Counted from the stretch's first letter, positions 25,961 to 34,998 are shown. The stretch is 64,000 nt of DNA from JAWXBK01 sp034439975 (GCA_034439975.1 JAWXBK010000020.1:1-64000), one strand, 5' to 3'. Made by a program: numbers and translations. Notes: generated by a model not told the origin, from the letters alone.

Positions 25961-26829
25961 CGCGGATTGCTCCGTGGCGGAAACGCATAGCGGAAGGCGA
26001 CGAAGAAGACCGCCATCAGCGTCAGAATCATGACTACCGATATGACCGAAGCGCGCGGAAAGTCCGACTGACCCTGAATCGTGTTGATGATGAGAATGCT
26101 GAGGGTCGGGCGCCCGCCGCTGCCTAGATAAGACGGCGCGATATAGTCGCCCATCGCCAGCATGAAGCCGAACGCAAATCCCAGGATCAGGCCGCTGCGC
26201 GCCATCGGGATGACGACCGTCACGATCGAACGGAGGCGTCCGGCACCGAGATTGTTCGCGGCTTCGAGATAGTCGCGGCTGATGTACATCAGGCTCAGAA
26301 GCTGAACCAGCGCCACCAGTGGGAAGAAGTATCCCATATAGCCGACCAAAGTCGGAGCGAACGAACCCTGGAATCCCACCAACGACAAGCCGAACACCGA
26401 GAGCGCCGAATTGACGATGCCGTCGTCCTCCAGCATGAAGCGCCAGGAGTAACTGCGGACGTAATAGTTGGTGAAGTAAGGCAGGATCAGCAGCATGAAG
26501 GCGATGCGCTGCGTCCGCGGCGAGCTCTTGAAGGCGAGCGCATAGGATAGCGGGAACGCCAAGACCGTCGCGAGCACGGCCGCAAAGGCGGCGTAGAGAA
26601 TGGTCCGGAAATAGATCGTGTAGAACAGTTTCGAGCTGAGGATGCTCGTCCAGTTGCCCCAGTTATAGTCGGCAACCAGCCGGTAGTTCTGCACCGTCCA
26701 GAATGTCATCAGGATCAGGAGAACGCCGGCGCCGAGAAAGAAGATGAGCTGCCAGGCAAGCATCGGCCCGCCCGTCAGAACAAATGACGGGGTGATGCGA
26801 AAATCTTTCAGCGATCGACGCACAGGCAC
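25957..26829 (-). CDS. ABC permease, PotB-like
   Basis: A 290-residue inner-membrane permease with six hydrophobic segments; the EAA loop is DYLEAANNLGAGRLRSIVTVVIP. The N-terminal SFVLTGGPMLAWQLIFFL precedes the first helix as usual in PotB homologues. The start is GTG (residues VPVRRSLKDF), preceded by GGAAGG; no ATG is available at this position. It lies 98 bp after the solute-binding protein gene, a gap long enough for partial transcript attenuation between the abundant binding protein and the permeases. Confidence 0.88.
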   Translation of the reverse strand: MPVRRSLKDFRITPSFVLTGGPMLAWQLIFFLGAGVLLILMTFWTVQNYRLVADYNWGNWTSILSSKLFYTIYFRTILYAAFAAVLATVLAFPLSYALAFKSSPRTQRIAFMLLILPYFTNYYVRSYSWRFMLEDDGIVNSALSVFGLSLVGFQGSFAPTLVGYMGYFFPLVALVQLLSLMYISRDYLEAANNLGAGRLRSIVTVVIPMARSGLILGFAFGFMLAMGDYIAPSYLGSGGRPTLSILIINTIQGQSDFPRASVISVVMILTLMAVFFVAFRYAFPPRSNPR

Positions 26830-26927
26830 GACCCCGAACCTTCCCCGCCTCGATACGGATACTCATCCGAATACGATCGACACGCCAGCAGCACAGGGAT
26901 ACTGCCGGCGCATCGATCGTCAGAGGC

Positions 26928-28145
26928 TTACATGTTTTTGAATTCCTGCCACAGATTCGCCCAGTCGGTCACAGACTGGTCGGCAGGCAGGCTGCGGATC
27001 ACGATGCGGCCTTCGCGCCACGCTGTGATCGCGTTCGGATCGTCGAGGCTGTTCATCTTCAGCCGTTCCGCCCATTCCGGCATATCGCGCTGCAGGACTT
27101 CCCACGCTCGCTGATTGGCAGCGACCGCGGTATAGGCGGGCTTGGTGGCGAACTTCGCCTGGGCTTCCGCCGAGAGGCAGTAATCGACGAACTTCTTCGC
27201 GGCATCCACTTTGGTTGTGCCTTCGCAGATCGAGATCAGTTCGCCCCAGAGATAGCCGCCTTCTTTCGGAATGGCCGTCGCGACCGGCACGCCCTGGTCG
27301 ACGAGAATCTGCGTCGCCCAGTCGCCGCCGCCCGGTTGCAGCCAGATCGAACCGTTGGCAAAGCCGGAGAACAGACCGGCATATTCGAGGAAGCCGCTGA
27401 ACTGCGGACGAACTTCCTGGAGCGTGCCGCGCAGCCGCTCGAACTCTTCGTCGGTAATGATGTACGGATTGCGTCCGTCGGCGGGCGCGTTGCCCGAGAG
27501 GATGCTGAGGCTGCCCAGCGCATTGCCCCACCAGTCGTTCGACGCGACCTTGCCGGCCAAACGCGGATCGCGAATGATCTCGTAGGACGAAAGATCTTCC
27601 TCCGACAATTTGTCGGTGCGATAGCTGAGTCCGTTGAATCCGAACTCGTACAGGATTGCGTGATACTTGCCGTCGACGTTCCAGCCGATGTCCTGCTTGA
27701 ACTCCGGCAGATATTCGTTCCAACCGGCATATTCCTCCGGGTCGAGCTCCATCAGCGTGCCAGACGCGACGAACTCCGGCACGAACTCGCCCGACACGGA
27801 GGCGATGTCGTAAAGTCCCGGGTTCTGTGTGAGCTCCACCAGGCCCAGATCGCCGGCGGCATATTCCTTCGCCCGGATCGTGATACCGGTCTCTTCCTGG
27901 AACGCGTCGATGACATAGGGATCGCTATGCCCGGCCCAGGTCAGCCAGTTGAGTGTCGTCTCTTCGGCCCGGGTAAACACGCTCGGCGCGACCGACCCGA
28001 CCGCGGCAAGGCCGAATGTCGCAGCACCGGCTTTCAGAACGGACCGACGGTCCGCCTTCAACGATGTCGTTTGGCCCGATGTGGCTGATTTGGGTGTCCG
28101 GCGCCGGCTGACCCGGTTGGACGATGACTTCTTGTTCCCGCTCAT
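26928..28145 (-). CDS. ABC transporter solute-binding protein, PotD/F-like, Tat-exported
   Basis: A 405-residue periplasmic binding protein. The N-terminus has a long basic region and a twin-arginine motif, DRRSVLKAG, followed by a hydrophobic core (GAATFGLAAVGSVAPSVF), so it should be exported folded by Tat. The mature part starts near TTLNWLTWAGHSDPYVIDAFQEETGI, typical of polyamine/opine-type binding proteins. Residues WLQPGGGDWATQILVDQ and KKFVDYCLSAEAQAKF belong to the extracellular solute-binding family 1/8 fold. The ligand is unknown: polyamines, or the compound handled by the neighbouring ammonia lyase, are both possible. AGGGAGG lies upstream of the ATG. Confidence 0.88.
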   Translation of the reverse strand: MSGNKKSSSNRVSRRRTPKSATSGQTTSLKADRRSVLKAGAATFGLAAVGSVAPSVFTRAEETTLNWLTWAGHSDPYVIDAFQEETGITIRAKEYAAGDLGLVELTQNPGLYDIASVSGEFVPEFVASGTLMELDPEEYAGWNEYLPEFKQDIGWNVDGKYHAILYEFGFNGLSYRTDKLSEEDLSSYEIIRDPRLAGKVASNDWWGNALGSLSILSGNAPADGRNPYIITDEEFERLRGTLQEVRPQFSGFLEYAGLFSGFANGSIWLQPGGGDWATQILVDQGVPVATAIPKEGGYLWGELISICEGTTKVDAAKKFVDYCLSAEAQAKFATKPAYTAVAANQRAWEVLQRDMPEWAERLKMNSLDDPNAITAWREGRIVIRSLPADQSVTDWANLWQEFKNM

Positions 28146-28492
28146 CGACTAACGCCTCCCTCATTTCTCTGGTTTGTCGTTCAACTCCGTATCGCGCTGT
28201 CCCCCCGGCTGGTATCCGGCTCTCCGGCCCAAGCTCTTTTGTTTACGCTTTTTAAGTGTATTTAGATAATTTAATACAATTTCACTGTGGATGGCAGAGC
28301 ATATATCATATATTTGCGATTGCCCACCAATTGGTTGCCATCAGTTGGGAACCAAATGCCAGCAGGGGCAAAGGAGTTTTTTTGAGCCCGGTTACGAGAA
28401 ATTTTGGATATCCGAGGCGGCCGCGCTTTTAACTAGACGCTGCGCCGCGGGGTTCCAGAAAACAGCCATGTCGACAGCGGAGGTGACGCGCC
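28146..28492. promoter_or_regulatory. AT-rich divergent control region of the transporter operon and LysR gene
   Basis: About 350 bp separating the divergently transcribed solute-binding protein and LysR genes. The middle is markedly AT-rich for this genome (runs such as TTTTTAAGTGTATTTAG and ATATATCATATATTT). It includes an inverted repeat TTGGTT-N13-AACCAA at 28331-28355, the kind of spaced dyad LysR-type regulators bind. A poly-T stretch lies near 28380. GGAGGTG just before the LysR ATG is its ribosome site. I could not assign a unique -35/-10 pair. Confidence 0.5.
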
Positions 28493-29389
28493 ATGCATTC
28501 CGTCAGGCGACTGCCATCGTTGAACGCTCTCAAGACGTTCGAAGTCGTCGCCCGCCATCTGCATATGGGACATGCGGCAGCGGAACTGCATGTCACCGAT
28601 GGCGCCGTCAGCCATCAGGTTCGCTCGCTGGAATCGGAACTCGGCGTGCGGCTCTTTCAGCGCGGCCGTTCGACATTGACCCTCACCCGCGAGGGCGAGC
28701 GTCTGTCGCCGCTCGTCCGGCGGGCCTTCGAATTGCTGAACTACGCGGTCCAGGGCGCCGAACTGCAAGCGATGGAAGCCGAGCTGACCATCGCCTGCGA
28801 ACCGGCGATGGCGGCGAAGTGGCTGGCGCCGCGTCTCGGCAATTTTCTCGCCGCTTACCCCGATCTGCATGTCAGCCTGCAACCGCTCTGGGACATGAGC
28901 GCGCTGCTTCGCGGCGAAGTGGATGCAATGATCTGTTACGGCTCGACGGATCAACCGGGCTATCGCACAGAGCTGGTCGCCCAGCTCCATTTCTTCCCGG
29001 TGATGAGCCCGAGCCTTCAGGACGGGCCGAACCCGGTTCGAACGCCCAGGGATCTGATCCGCCATACCTTGTTGTACGAGCATGACGAAACCGATTGGCA
29101 TCAATGGCTGATCGCGAACGGCATCGATGCGGCGCAGGCGCGCGGTGTGCGGCTGACCAACGCGCATATGACCATGGACGCCGCGATCGCCGGATATGGC
29201 GTTGCGCTCGGCGATACCGTGCTGGCCGCGGCCGATCTTCAGAGCGGCCGGCTGGTGCGGCCGTTCCGTTCGACAATTCCAGCACCTAAGCCTTACCAGC
29301 TCGTCACGGCCGAACAGCCCAGATCGGCCAAGGTCATGGCCTTCCGCAACTGGCTGATCGACGAGATCCGTCGCTATCCCGACCGATAG
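28493..29389 (+). CDS. LysR-type regulator, GcvA-like
   Basis: A 298-residue transcription factor. The N-terminal winged helix-turn-helix (residues 7-66) reads LPSLNALKTFEVVARHLHMGHAAAELHVTDGAVSHQVRSLE, the form typical of the GcvA branch. The effector-binding domain starts near residue 95 (LTIACEPAMAAKWLAPRLGNF). It is divergent from the PotABCD-type operon, the classic arrangement for a regulator of its neighbour and of itself; the effector is probably the transported compound, which is inference. Confidence 0.88.
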   Translation: MHSVRRLPSLNALKTFEVVARHLHMGHAAAELHVTDGAVSHQVRSLESELGVRLFQRGRSTLTLTREGERLSPLVRRAFELLNYAVQGAELQAMEAELTIACEPAMAAKWLAPRLGNFLAAYPDLHVSLQPLWDMSALLRGEVDAMICYGSTDQPGYRTELVAQLHFFPVMSPSLQDGPNPVRTPRDLIRHTLLYEHDETDWHQWLIANGIDAAQARGVRLTNAHMTMDAAIAGYGVALGDTVLAAADLQSGRLVRPFRSTIPAPKPYQLVTAEQPRSAKVMAFRNWLIDEIRRYPDR

Positions 29390-29495
29390 CGGCCCGCCTT
29401 TCTGCACGCAGATTCGATTCCCGCGCGGTGGCGCAAGCGCGCCGTCGCCGGTACGATCCCATGAGCGCGAACGCGGCGATGCCGAAACAGTACAG

Positions 29496-30248
29496 TTACT
29501 GTGCGTCGTGGAAAATGATGCCGAGCGTGTGTCGGTTGCCGCTGCGCAACCGGCTGACGCCGTGGCGCATGTTGACGCGGTAATCGCCTTTGGCGCCGCG
29601 AACCGGCCGGTTATGGACGGCAAACGCGACCGCGTCGCCCTGCCGCAGCGGCACCACCTCGACGCGGCTCTGCATGCGCGGGCGCTGTTCGGTCAGGACG
29701 AACTCGCCGCCGGTGAAGTCGCGATCCGGCTCGGACAGCAGAACGGCCACCTGAATGGGAAAGGCCAGCTCGCCATAGAGATCCTGATGCAGGCAGTTGA
29801 AATCGCCGGAACCGTATCGAAGCAACAGCGGCGTCGGGCGCGTCTGACCCGCCGCGTGGCAGAGTTTCAGGAACTCGGCGTGATCGTCGGGATCGCGTCG
29901 ATCGATCCCCATCCGCTCGTTCCATTGATTGGCGATCTTCGCGAGACGCGGATAAAGCGCAGTGCGCAACGCCGCGACGAGGCCGGGCAGCGGGTATTTG
30001 AAGTAACGATACTCGCCTTTGCCGAACCCGTGTCGCGCCATATGCACCTGGCTGCGAAAATGGGACTCCTGCGGATAGAGCGCGGCGAGCGCCGTACATT
30101 CGGCCGGCGTGAGAAACGACGGCAGGACGGCGCAGCCGAACCCGTTCAGCGCGGCCGCCAGCGCATGCCGGTCGAAATGGTCGACCCTTGCTTCCGGATT
30201 TTCTTCCGCGCAGTCATGCGCGGGCCTTTGTGTGGGTGCGCCAAGCAT
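29496..30248 (-). CDS. 2-oxoglutarate/Fe(II) oxygenase (Oxygenase-NA-like)
   Basis: A 250-residue dioxygenase. The iron ligands are His154 and Asp156 (NCLHQDLYGE) and His229 (RVNMRHGVS), and Arg239 (RHTLGIIFHDA) is placed to bind 2-oxoglutarate. The segments FRSQVHMARHGFGKGEYRYF and GGEFVLTEQRPRMQSR are characteristic of the family annotated in Pfam as Oxygenase-NA, described as repairing alkylated DNA. I am fairly but not fully sure of that match. The start MLGAPTQRPA was preferred because the longer frame is Arg-rich and unlike the family, but no ribosome site is visible. It stands alone beside the tRNA-Arg gene. Confidence 0.75.
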   Translation of the reverse strand: MLGAPTQRPAHDCAEENPEARVDHFDRHALAAALNGFGCAVLPSFLTPAECTALAALYPQESHFRSQVHMARHGFGKGEYRYFKYPLPGLVAALRTALYPRLAKIANQWNERMGIDRRDPDDHAEFLKLCHAAGQTRPTPLLLRYGSGDFNCLHQDLYGELAFPIQVAVLLSEPDRDFTGGEFVLTEQRPRMQSRVEVVPLRQGDAVAFAVHNRPVRGAKGDYRVNMRHGVSRLRSGNRHTLGIIFHDAQ

Positions 30249-30509
30249 CGAAACAATGTGGGGAGCGAAGCCGATCCCGGCAGTCCGTTTCTTGCGCGGA
30301 CGCGTTTGAAAACGGCCCATGCGCGGCGAACGGGCGCGCCGGCGGACACGTGTCGGCCGATCCGCGGACGAGCTGCACCAGGGGAGGGGCGCGGACGGTC
30401 GTTGCATCGACGGATCGCAGCCGCAGCGCGCAAGCTGCGCAAAACATCACTCAGCGTCGGATAATGTCCAACCTGTTCGCCGTTTGTGCCTTGATTGCGG
30501 TTGGAATAA

Positions 30510-30586
30510 TGGCGCGCCCGAGAAGATTCGAACTCCTAACCTTCTGATCCGTAGTCAGATGCTCTATCCAGTTGAGCTACGGGCGC
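30510..30586 (-). tRNA. tRNA-Arg (anticodon ACG)
   Basis: A 77-nt cloverleaf on the minus strand. The acceptor stem GCGCCCG pairs with CGGGCGC, the D-arm is GCTC/GAGC, and the anticodon stem TCTGA/TCAGA encloses loop CTACGGA, giving ACG (read as ICG). The T-arm is AGGAG-TTCGAAT-CTTCT, and CCA is encoded. All stems pair. Confidence 0.96.
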
Positions 30587-30627
30587 ACCGAGCGCGCCGG
30601 TTCGATGGACCGGGCGGAAGGCGGCGG

Positions 30628-30656
30628 ACCTTAAACGAGGCCCCCTACCCTGACAA
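30628..30656 (-). promoter_or_regulatory. Promoter of tRNA-Arg
   Basis: On the minus strand, TTGTCA and TAAGGT are separated by exactly 17 bases, with the -10 box about 40 bases upstream of the mature tRNA 5' end. This is close to the sigma-70 consensus and correctly placed. Confidence 0.55.
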
Positions 30657-30703
30657 GAGCGCGTGAGCGGCCGGATTCTGCGGCTTTCAGGCCGATTTGG
30701 CGG

Positions 30704-30732
30704 TTGAGGCAAACGGTTGTTTTCAGTACCTT
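30704..30732 (+). promoter_or_regulatory. Candidate promoter of the lipoprotein gene
   Basis: TTGAGG and TACCTT separated by 17 bases, about 100 bp upstream of the lipoprotein ATG. The -10 is a weak match, so this is tentative. Confidence 0.35.
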
Positions 30733-30829
30733 AGCCGGCGATGGGGGATATAATTCGCGACTCGCAGTCGGCGACCGGGCTTGGCCCGCGTCCGGCGATG
30801 CGGCTTGCGAGCTTCGGGGGGCAACGCGC

Positions 30830-31903
30830 ATGAATGCCAAAACGGTGCTGGCCGGCTTTGCCAGTTTCATGCTGTTGCTGGGGGCATGCTCCTATAGTGA
30901 GAATGCCGTCGCACCAGCAGTAACCGGCGAAACAGAAAACCTGCAACGGCTCGGGACCGGCAATTTCGAGCCTTCCGGCGTGACGCCGGGAGTGCCGACC
31001 GGTACTGCCGTCGGGCAGCGCGTCGAACAGCTGCGCAGCGAACTCGCCCGGCTTCAGGGGCTGGTCCGCGATCAGAACGGTCGGCTGCAGTCGATCCGCG
31101 CCCAGACCATCCAGAACGCCAACACCTATCACGGCGTGGTCGGGACGATTAACTCCAAGCTTCAGGTCGGCACCACGCCGGGCAATCCGATCCTGGTCGA
31201 CCAGTGGAACCAGGCCCAGACCCAGCTCGAACTGGTCTCGAACGACCTCAACCAGATGAGCGCGTTGTCGAACGACGTGGCGCAGAGCGCATCGCTCTCG
31301 TCCTATCTGCTCGATACGGCGCGCGCGACCTACGCGATTTCGGGCGCGGTCGACGAGGACCATCAGCAGCTCCGGGTGCTCGAGGACGAGACCAACCAGA
31401 CGGTCGTCCTGATCGACCGGCTGCAGAGCGAGCTCACCCAGGACATCGTGCGCCAGAGCAACTACCTCTCGAACGAGCGCTCGAACGTCCAGGTGCTGGC
31501 TCTTGCCATCAACTCGGGCGAACCGTACGGCACCAGCCTCGCGAACCGCTCCTACTCGGTACCGATGCAGCCGTCGAGCGCGCCGGGTGCCGGCATCGCC
31601 ACCGGACGGCCGCTGGTCGTGATCCGCTTCGACAGCGAGAATGTCGATTACGAGCCGGCATTGTTCTCCGCCGTCAGTGCCGCGCTCGATCGCCGGCCGA
31701 ATGCCGCGTTCGATGTCGTCGCCGTCGCGCCGGCTGTCGGTACCGCGGGCGAGGTTGCGGTCAACGCCAATGAATCGCGGCGCAATGCCGATGCGGTGCT
31801 GCGCTCGCTCGCCAGCATGGGCCTGCCTTCGGACCGGGTCAGTGTCTCTTCGGCAACCAGCGGCGCCGCGCAGGCGAACGAGGTGCATATTTTCGTGCGC
31901 TGA
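30830..31903 (+). CDS. OmpA-like outer-membrane lipoprotein with coiled coil
   Basis: A 357-residue lipoprotein. The signal peptide ends in the lipobox LLLGAC (lipidated Cys near residue 20). Residues about 60-90 are a heptad-rich coiled coil (VEQLRSELARLQGLVRDQNGRLQ), followed by a long Gln/Asn/Ser-rich helical region. The C-terminal 100 residues (LVVIRFDSENVDYEPALFSAVSAAL...NADAVLRSLASMGLPSDRV) resemble an OmpA-type alpha/beta domain, though the peptidoglycan-binding Asp/Arg pair is not obvious. A structural envelope role is likely. It has its own promoter candidate and a strong terminator, so it is monocistronic. Longer upstream frames lack a signal peptide. Confidence 0.8.
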   Translation: MNAKTVLAGFASFMLLLGACSYSENAVAPAVTGETENLQRLGTGNFEPSGVTPGVPTGTAVGQRVEQLRSELARLQGLVRDQNGRLQSIRAQTIQNANTYHGVVGTINSKLQVGTTPGNPILVDQWNQAQTQLELVSNDLNQMSALSNDVAQSASLSSYLLDTARATYAISGAVDEDHQQLRVLEDETNQTVVLIDRLQSELTQDIVRQSNYLSNERSNVQVLALAINSGEPYGTSLANRSYSVPMQPSSAPGAGIATGRPLVVIRFDSENVDYEPALFSAVSAALDRRPNAAFDVVAVAPAVGTAGEVAVNANESRRNADAVLRSLASMGLPSDRVSVSSATSGAAQANEVHIFVR

Positions 31904-31932
31904 TCGCAGGCGCGAACTTTCGATCTTTTCAA

Positions 31933-31963
31933 CCGGCGCCCGCGAGGGCGCCGGTTTCGTTTT
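31933..31963 (+). terminator. Rho-independent terminator of the lipoprotein gene
   Basis: A perfect 9-bp stem CCGGCGCCC/GGGCGCCGG with tetraloop GCGA, followed by TTTCGTTTT, 30 bp after the lipoprotein stop. Confidence 0.85.
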
Positions 31964-32128
31964 GGGCGGGGGGATCGGTCGCATGCCGCCGTTTCATGCC
32001 GCCTCTCAGTGTCGGACGCGGTGGATTTGCCGATATCCGACGTTTCGCCATCCCCCTCGGGGGATTGGCGTCGATTGCCGCCAATGCGATGCTCGGGATC
32101 CGGCACGAACCTCTATGGGAGACATGCC

Positions 32129-32599
32129 ATGACCCCCAACGCCTCAAGGTTCCTCACCCGATTCTGGATCGGATTTTTTGCCGTCATGCTGATCGCCGCA
32201 CCGGTCGATGCCGTGCGCGCCGATGACGGCGCAACCGTTGCGCCGGACTCTGCCGCGGCGGGTGCCATCCGCAACGTCATCGAAAATCAGTTCGAGGCCT
32301 TTCTCGCCGACGACGGCGCACGCGCATTCTCCTTTGCCTCGCCGGATCTTCAGGTTCAGTTCGGATCGCCGGACGTCTTCATGTCGATGGTCCGCACCGG
32401 CTATGCGCCAGTCTATCGGCCGCAGGACGTCGAGTTTCTCGATCTGCTGAAAGCGCCGAGCGGGTTCGTTCAACAGGTGCATGTCGTCGGCACCGACGGC
32501 ACCGCCGTCATCGCGCATTATCTGATGGAACAACAACCGGATGGCAGCTGGCGCATCGACGGCTGCATGTTGACGCAAGCACCCGATCTCGGGGTCTGA
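32129..32599 (+). CDS. DUF4864 exported protein
   Basis: A 156-residue protein. A signal peptide covers about residues 1-32 (FWIGFFAVMLIAAPVDAVRA-DD). The mature domain is the DUF4864 type, an NTF2-like fold: IRNVIENQFEAFLADDGARAFSFASP, FGSPDVFMSMVRTGYAPVYRP, and a C-terminal DGSWRIDGCML. It probably acts in the periplasm; the function of the family is not known. The ATG has GGGAGA 8 bases upstream; longer frames lose the signal peptide. Confidence 0.8.
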   Translation: MTPNASRFLTRFWIGFFAVMLIAAPVDAVRADDGATVAPDSAAAGAIRNVIENQFEAFLADDGARAFSFASPDLQVQFGSPDVFMSMVRTGYAPVYRPQDVEFLDLLKAPSGFVQQVHVVGTDGTAVIAHYLMEQQPDGSWRIDGCMLTQAPDLGV

Positions 32600-32658
32600 T
32601 TGCAGGTGGGCGACGCGGCATTTTTTCCCCGGTACAGTGTTGTGGGGACGAGGCGTTC

Positions 32659-33192
32659 ATGACGACAGGTCGCAAGGAATTTCCGGTCTCGTGGGAAGAG
32701 CTGCACCGCAATGGCAAGGCGCTTGCCTGGCGATTACTCGAGTGCGAACCGTTCAAGGGCATCGTCGCGATCACGCGGGGCGGGCTGGTGCCGGCCGCGA
32801 TCGTGGCGCGCGAACTCGATCTGCGACTGATCGATACGGTCTGCATTGCAAGCTACGGCGAACTGCCCGCCGCCGATCGCGATGCTGCGCCCCGCGACCC
32901 CAAGCTTGCCGACCGGGGCCAGGGCGCGCTGTCCATTCTCAAGCGTCCCGATGTCGGCGACGGCAACGGCTGGCTGATCGTCGACGACCTGGTCGACACC
33001 GGCCAGACCGCGCGCGCGGTGCGCGATCTGATGCCGAAAGCGCATTTCGCGACCATCTATGCAAAGCCCGCCGGGCGACCGCTGGTCGATACGTTCATCA
33101 CCGAAGTGAGCCAGGACACTTGGATCATGTTTCCCTGGGACATCGAGCCGCAATTCATCCAGCCGATCGCGCGGCGCAATCACAAGACCTGA
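32659..33192 (+). CDS. gpt: Xanthine phosphoribosyltransferase
   Basis: A 177-residue purine salvage enzyme that joins xanthine (also guanine) to PRPP in the cytoplasm. It closely follows the E. coli Gpt pattern: FPVSWEELHRNGKALAWRL near the start, GLVPAAIVARELDLRLIDTVCIASYG, and the PRPP-binding WLIVDDLVDTGQTARAVR, ending in WIMFPWD. Length is slightly above the E. coli protein because of a central insertion (DRDAAPRDPKLADRGQ). It converges with panC. Confidence 0.9.
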   Translation: MTTGRKEFPVSWEELHRNGKALAWRLLECEPFKGIVAITRGGLVPAAIVARELDLRLIDTVCIASYGELPAADRDAAPRDPKLADRGQGALSILKRPDVGDGNGWLIVDDLVDTGQTARAVRDLMPKAHFATIYAKPAGRPLVDTFITEVSQDTWIMFPWDIEPQFIQPIARRNHKT

Positions 33193-33226
33193 TCGCGATC
33201 CGTCGGTCGAAGCGGATGGCCGGGGA

Positions 33227-34108
33227 TCAGGCGGGAATTGCCAGATTGTCGATCAGTCGCGTCTTGCCGACATAGCAAGCGACGAACAGGCGCGCACCGG
33301 GCTTCAGCACGCGTACCGGCTCGAGCGTCGCGCCGTCGCAACAATCGAGATAATCGACCCGGTCGATACCCGCCTCGAACAAGGCGGTGCGCCCACTGAT
33401 CAAAGCCTCCGCGATATCCCCGCCGCGCGCGATGTCGTCGGCGAGATTGCCGAGCAACCGCGGAATGATGCTCGCGGTTGCGCGCTCGGTCGGCGAGAGA
33501 TGGCGGTTGCGCGACGACATGGCGAGCCCGTCTTGCTCGCGCACGGTCGGCACGCCGACGATCTCGACCGGAAAATTGAGATCGAGCGCGAGGCGATGGA
33601 TGACCAGAAGCTGCTGGTAATCCTTTTCTCCGAAGAACGCGTAGTCGGGCAATGTCAGCAGCAACAATTTGGTGACGACCGTCGCGACGCCCTGGAAATG
33701 GCCCGGCCGCGTGGCGCCGCAGAGCGGCCGTGCGAGTGCGCCGACGCTGACGCTGGTGTCGAATCCCGGCGGATAAACCTCGTCGACCGGAGGCGCGAAC
33801 AGCAGATCGACGCCGGCCGAGGCGAGCATGCGGTGATCGTCGGCTTCGTCGCGCGGATAGGAACGGAAATCGTCGGTCGCATTGAATTGCAGCGGGTTGA
33901 CGAACAGGCTTGCGATGATCCGCGTGCAATCGCGCCGCGCGCGATGCGCCAGCGCCAGATGCCCGTCATGCAGCGCGCCCATGGTCGGCACGAGGCCGAT
34001 CGTTTCGCCGGCCCGGCGCCAATCGGCGACCTGGCGACGCAACTCGGCCACGCTGCGCTGGATGGGCAGAGCCGGCAGATCCGCCTTGCCGGCGACATGG
34101 AGCGCCAT
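33227..34108 (-). CDS. panC: Pantothenate synthetase
   Basis: A 293-residue cytoplasmic enzyme that condenses pantoate with beta-alanine using ATP. The nucleotidyl-transferase motif is VPTMGALHDGHLAL. FVNPLQFNATDDFRSYPR and the KMSKS-like AMSSRNRHLSP are also present, with GEKDYQQL between them. The start MALHVAGK was chosen because it lies just after the panB stop; the longer frame overlaps panB. It is the second gene of a panB-panC pair. Confidence 0.92.
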   Translation of the reverse strand: MALHVAGKADLPALPIQRSVAELRRQVADWRRAGETIGLVPTMGALHDGHLALAHRARRDCTRIIASLFVNPLQFNATDDFRSYPRDEADDHRMLASAGVDLLFAPPVDEVYPPGFDTSVSVGALARPLCGATRPGHFQGVATVVTKLLLLTLPDYAFFGEKDYQQLLVIHRLALDLNFPVEIVGVPTVREQDGLAMSSRNRHLSPTERATASIIPRLLGNLADDIARGGDIAEALISGRTALFEAGIDRVDYLDCCDGATLEPVRVLKPGARLFVACYVGKTRLIDNLAIPA

Positions 34109-34113
34109 TGCGA

Positions 34114-34998
34114 TCAGCGCCGGTTCGCGGCGCCCCGCGCAGCGCCCGCGGCGGGACGCGCCGTCCGGGGCTCTGTCCCCTGCGGAACGCCGAAGCAATG
34201 CTCGGGGCCCGGGAAGCGTCGCGCGCGCACATCGGCCGCATAGGCCGCTGCCGCTTCGCCGATCGCCACGCCGAGTTCCGCATAGCGGCGCACGAACTTC
34301 GGTTTGAAGACGTCGAACAGACCGAGCATGTCTTCGCTCACCAGAACCTGCCCGTCGCAGGAAGGCGACGCGCCAATGCCGATGACCGGCGGCGCAACCG
34401 TCTGGGTGATCTCGCGCGCGAGCGGCTCGACGACGCCTTCAACCACAATCGAGAACGCGCCGGCATCGGCGATCGCCTTCGCATCGTCGAGGATCGTCGC
34501 GCGCTGGATCTCGTCGCGACCGCGGCTGCGATAGCCGCCGAACTCATTGACCGATTGCGGCGTGAGCCCGACATGGCCCATCACCGGCACACCGCGCGCG
34601 ACCAGGAAGGCGACCGTCTCGGCCATCGCGCGGCCGCCCTCGAGCTTGACCGATTGCGCGCCGGTCTCGGCCAGCACCCGCGCGGCATTGCGATAAGCCT
34701 GGGCGGGCGATTCCTGATAACTGGCGAAGGGCATGTCGACGACCACATTGGCACGCTCGCTGCCGCGAACGACGGCGCCGCCATGCGCGATCATCATGTC
34801 GAGCGTGACCGGCAGGGTGCTGTCGAACCCGTACAGCACCATCCCGAGCGAATCTCCGACCATCAGCAGGTCGACATGAGGGTCGAGCAGCCGGGCGGTC
34901 GGCGCGGTATAGGCGGTGAGGCAGACAATGGGGGTGCCGCCCTTACGGGCTGCCAGCTCGGGGACCGTGATCCGCTGGCTGCGATGTTCCGTGCTCAT
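34114..34998 (-). CDS. panB: 3-methyl-2-oxobutanoate hydroxymethyltransferase
   Basis: A 294-residue TIM-barrel enzyme that adds a hydroxymethyl group from methylene-tetrahydrofolate to ketoisovalerate, the first step to pantoate. Recognised by ITVPELAARKGGTPIVCLTAYTAP, LLMVGDSLGMVLYGFDSTLPV, the magnesium-binding VGDSLG aspartate and VPVMGHVGLTPQ. The C-terminus has an extra basic tail. panC begins six bases after its stop. About 190 bp upstream hold no visible gene. Confidence 0.93.
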   Translation of the reverse strand: MSTEHRSQRITVPELAARKGGTPIVCLTAYTAPTARLLDPHVDLLMVGDSLGMVLYGFDSTLPVTLDMMIAHGGAVVRGSERANVVVDMPFASYQESPAQAYRNAARVLAETGAQSVKLEGGRAMAETVAFLVARGVPVMGHVGLTPQSVNEFGGYRSRGRDEIQRATILDDAKAIADAGAFSIVVEGVVEPLAREITQTVAPPVIGIGASPSCDGQVLVSEDMLGLFDVFKPKFVRRYAELGVAIGEAAAAYAADVRARRFPGPEHCFGVPQGTEPRTARPAAGAARGAANRR

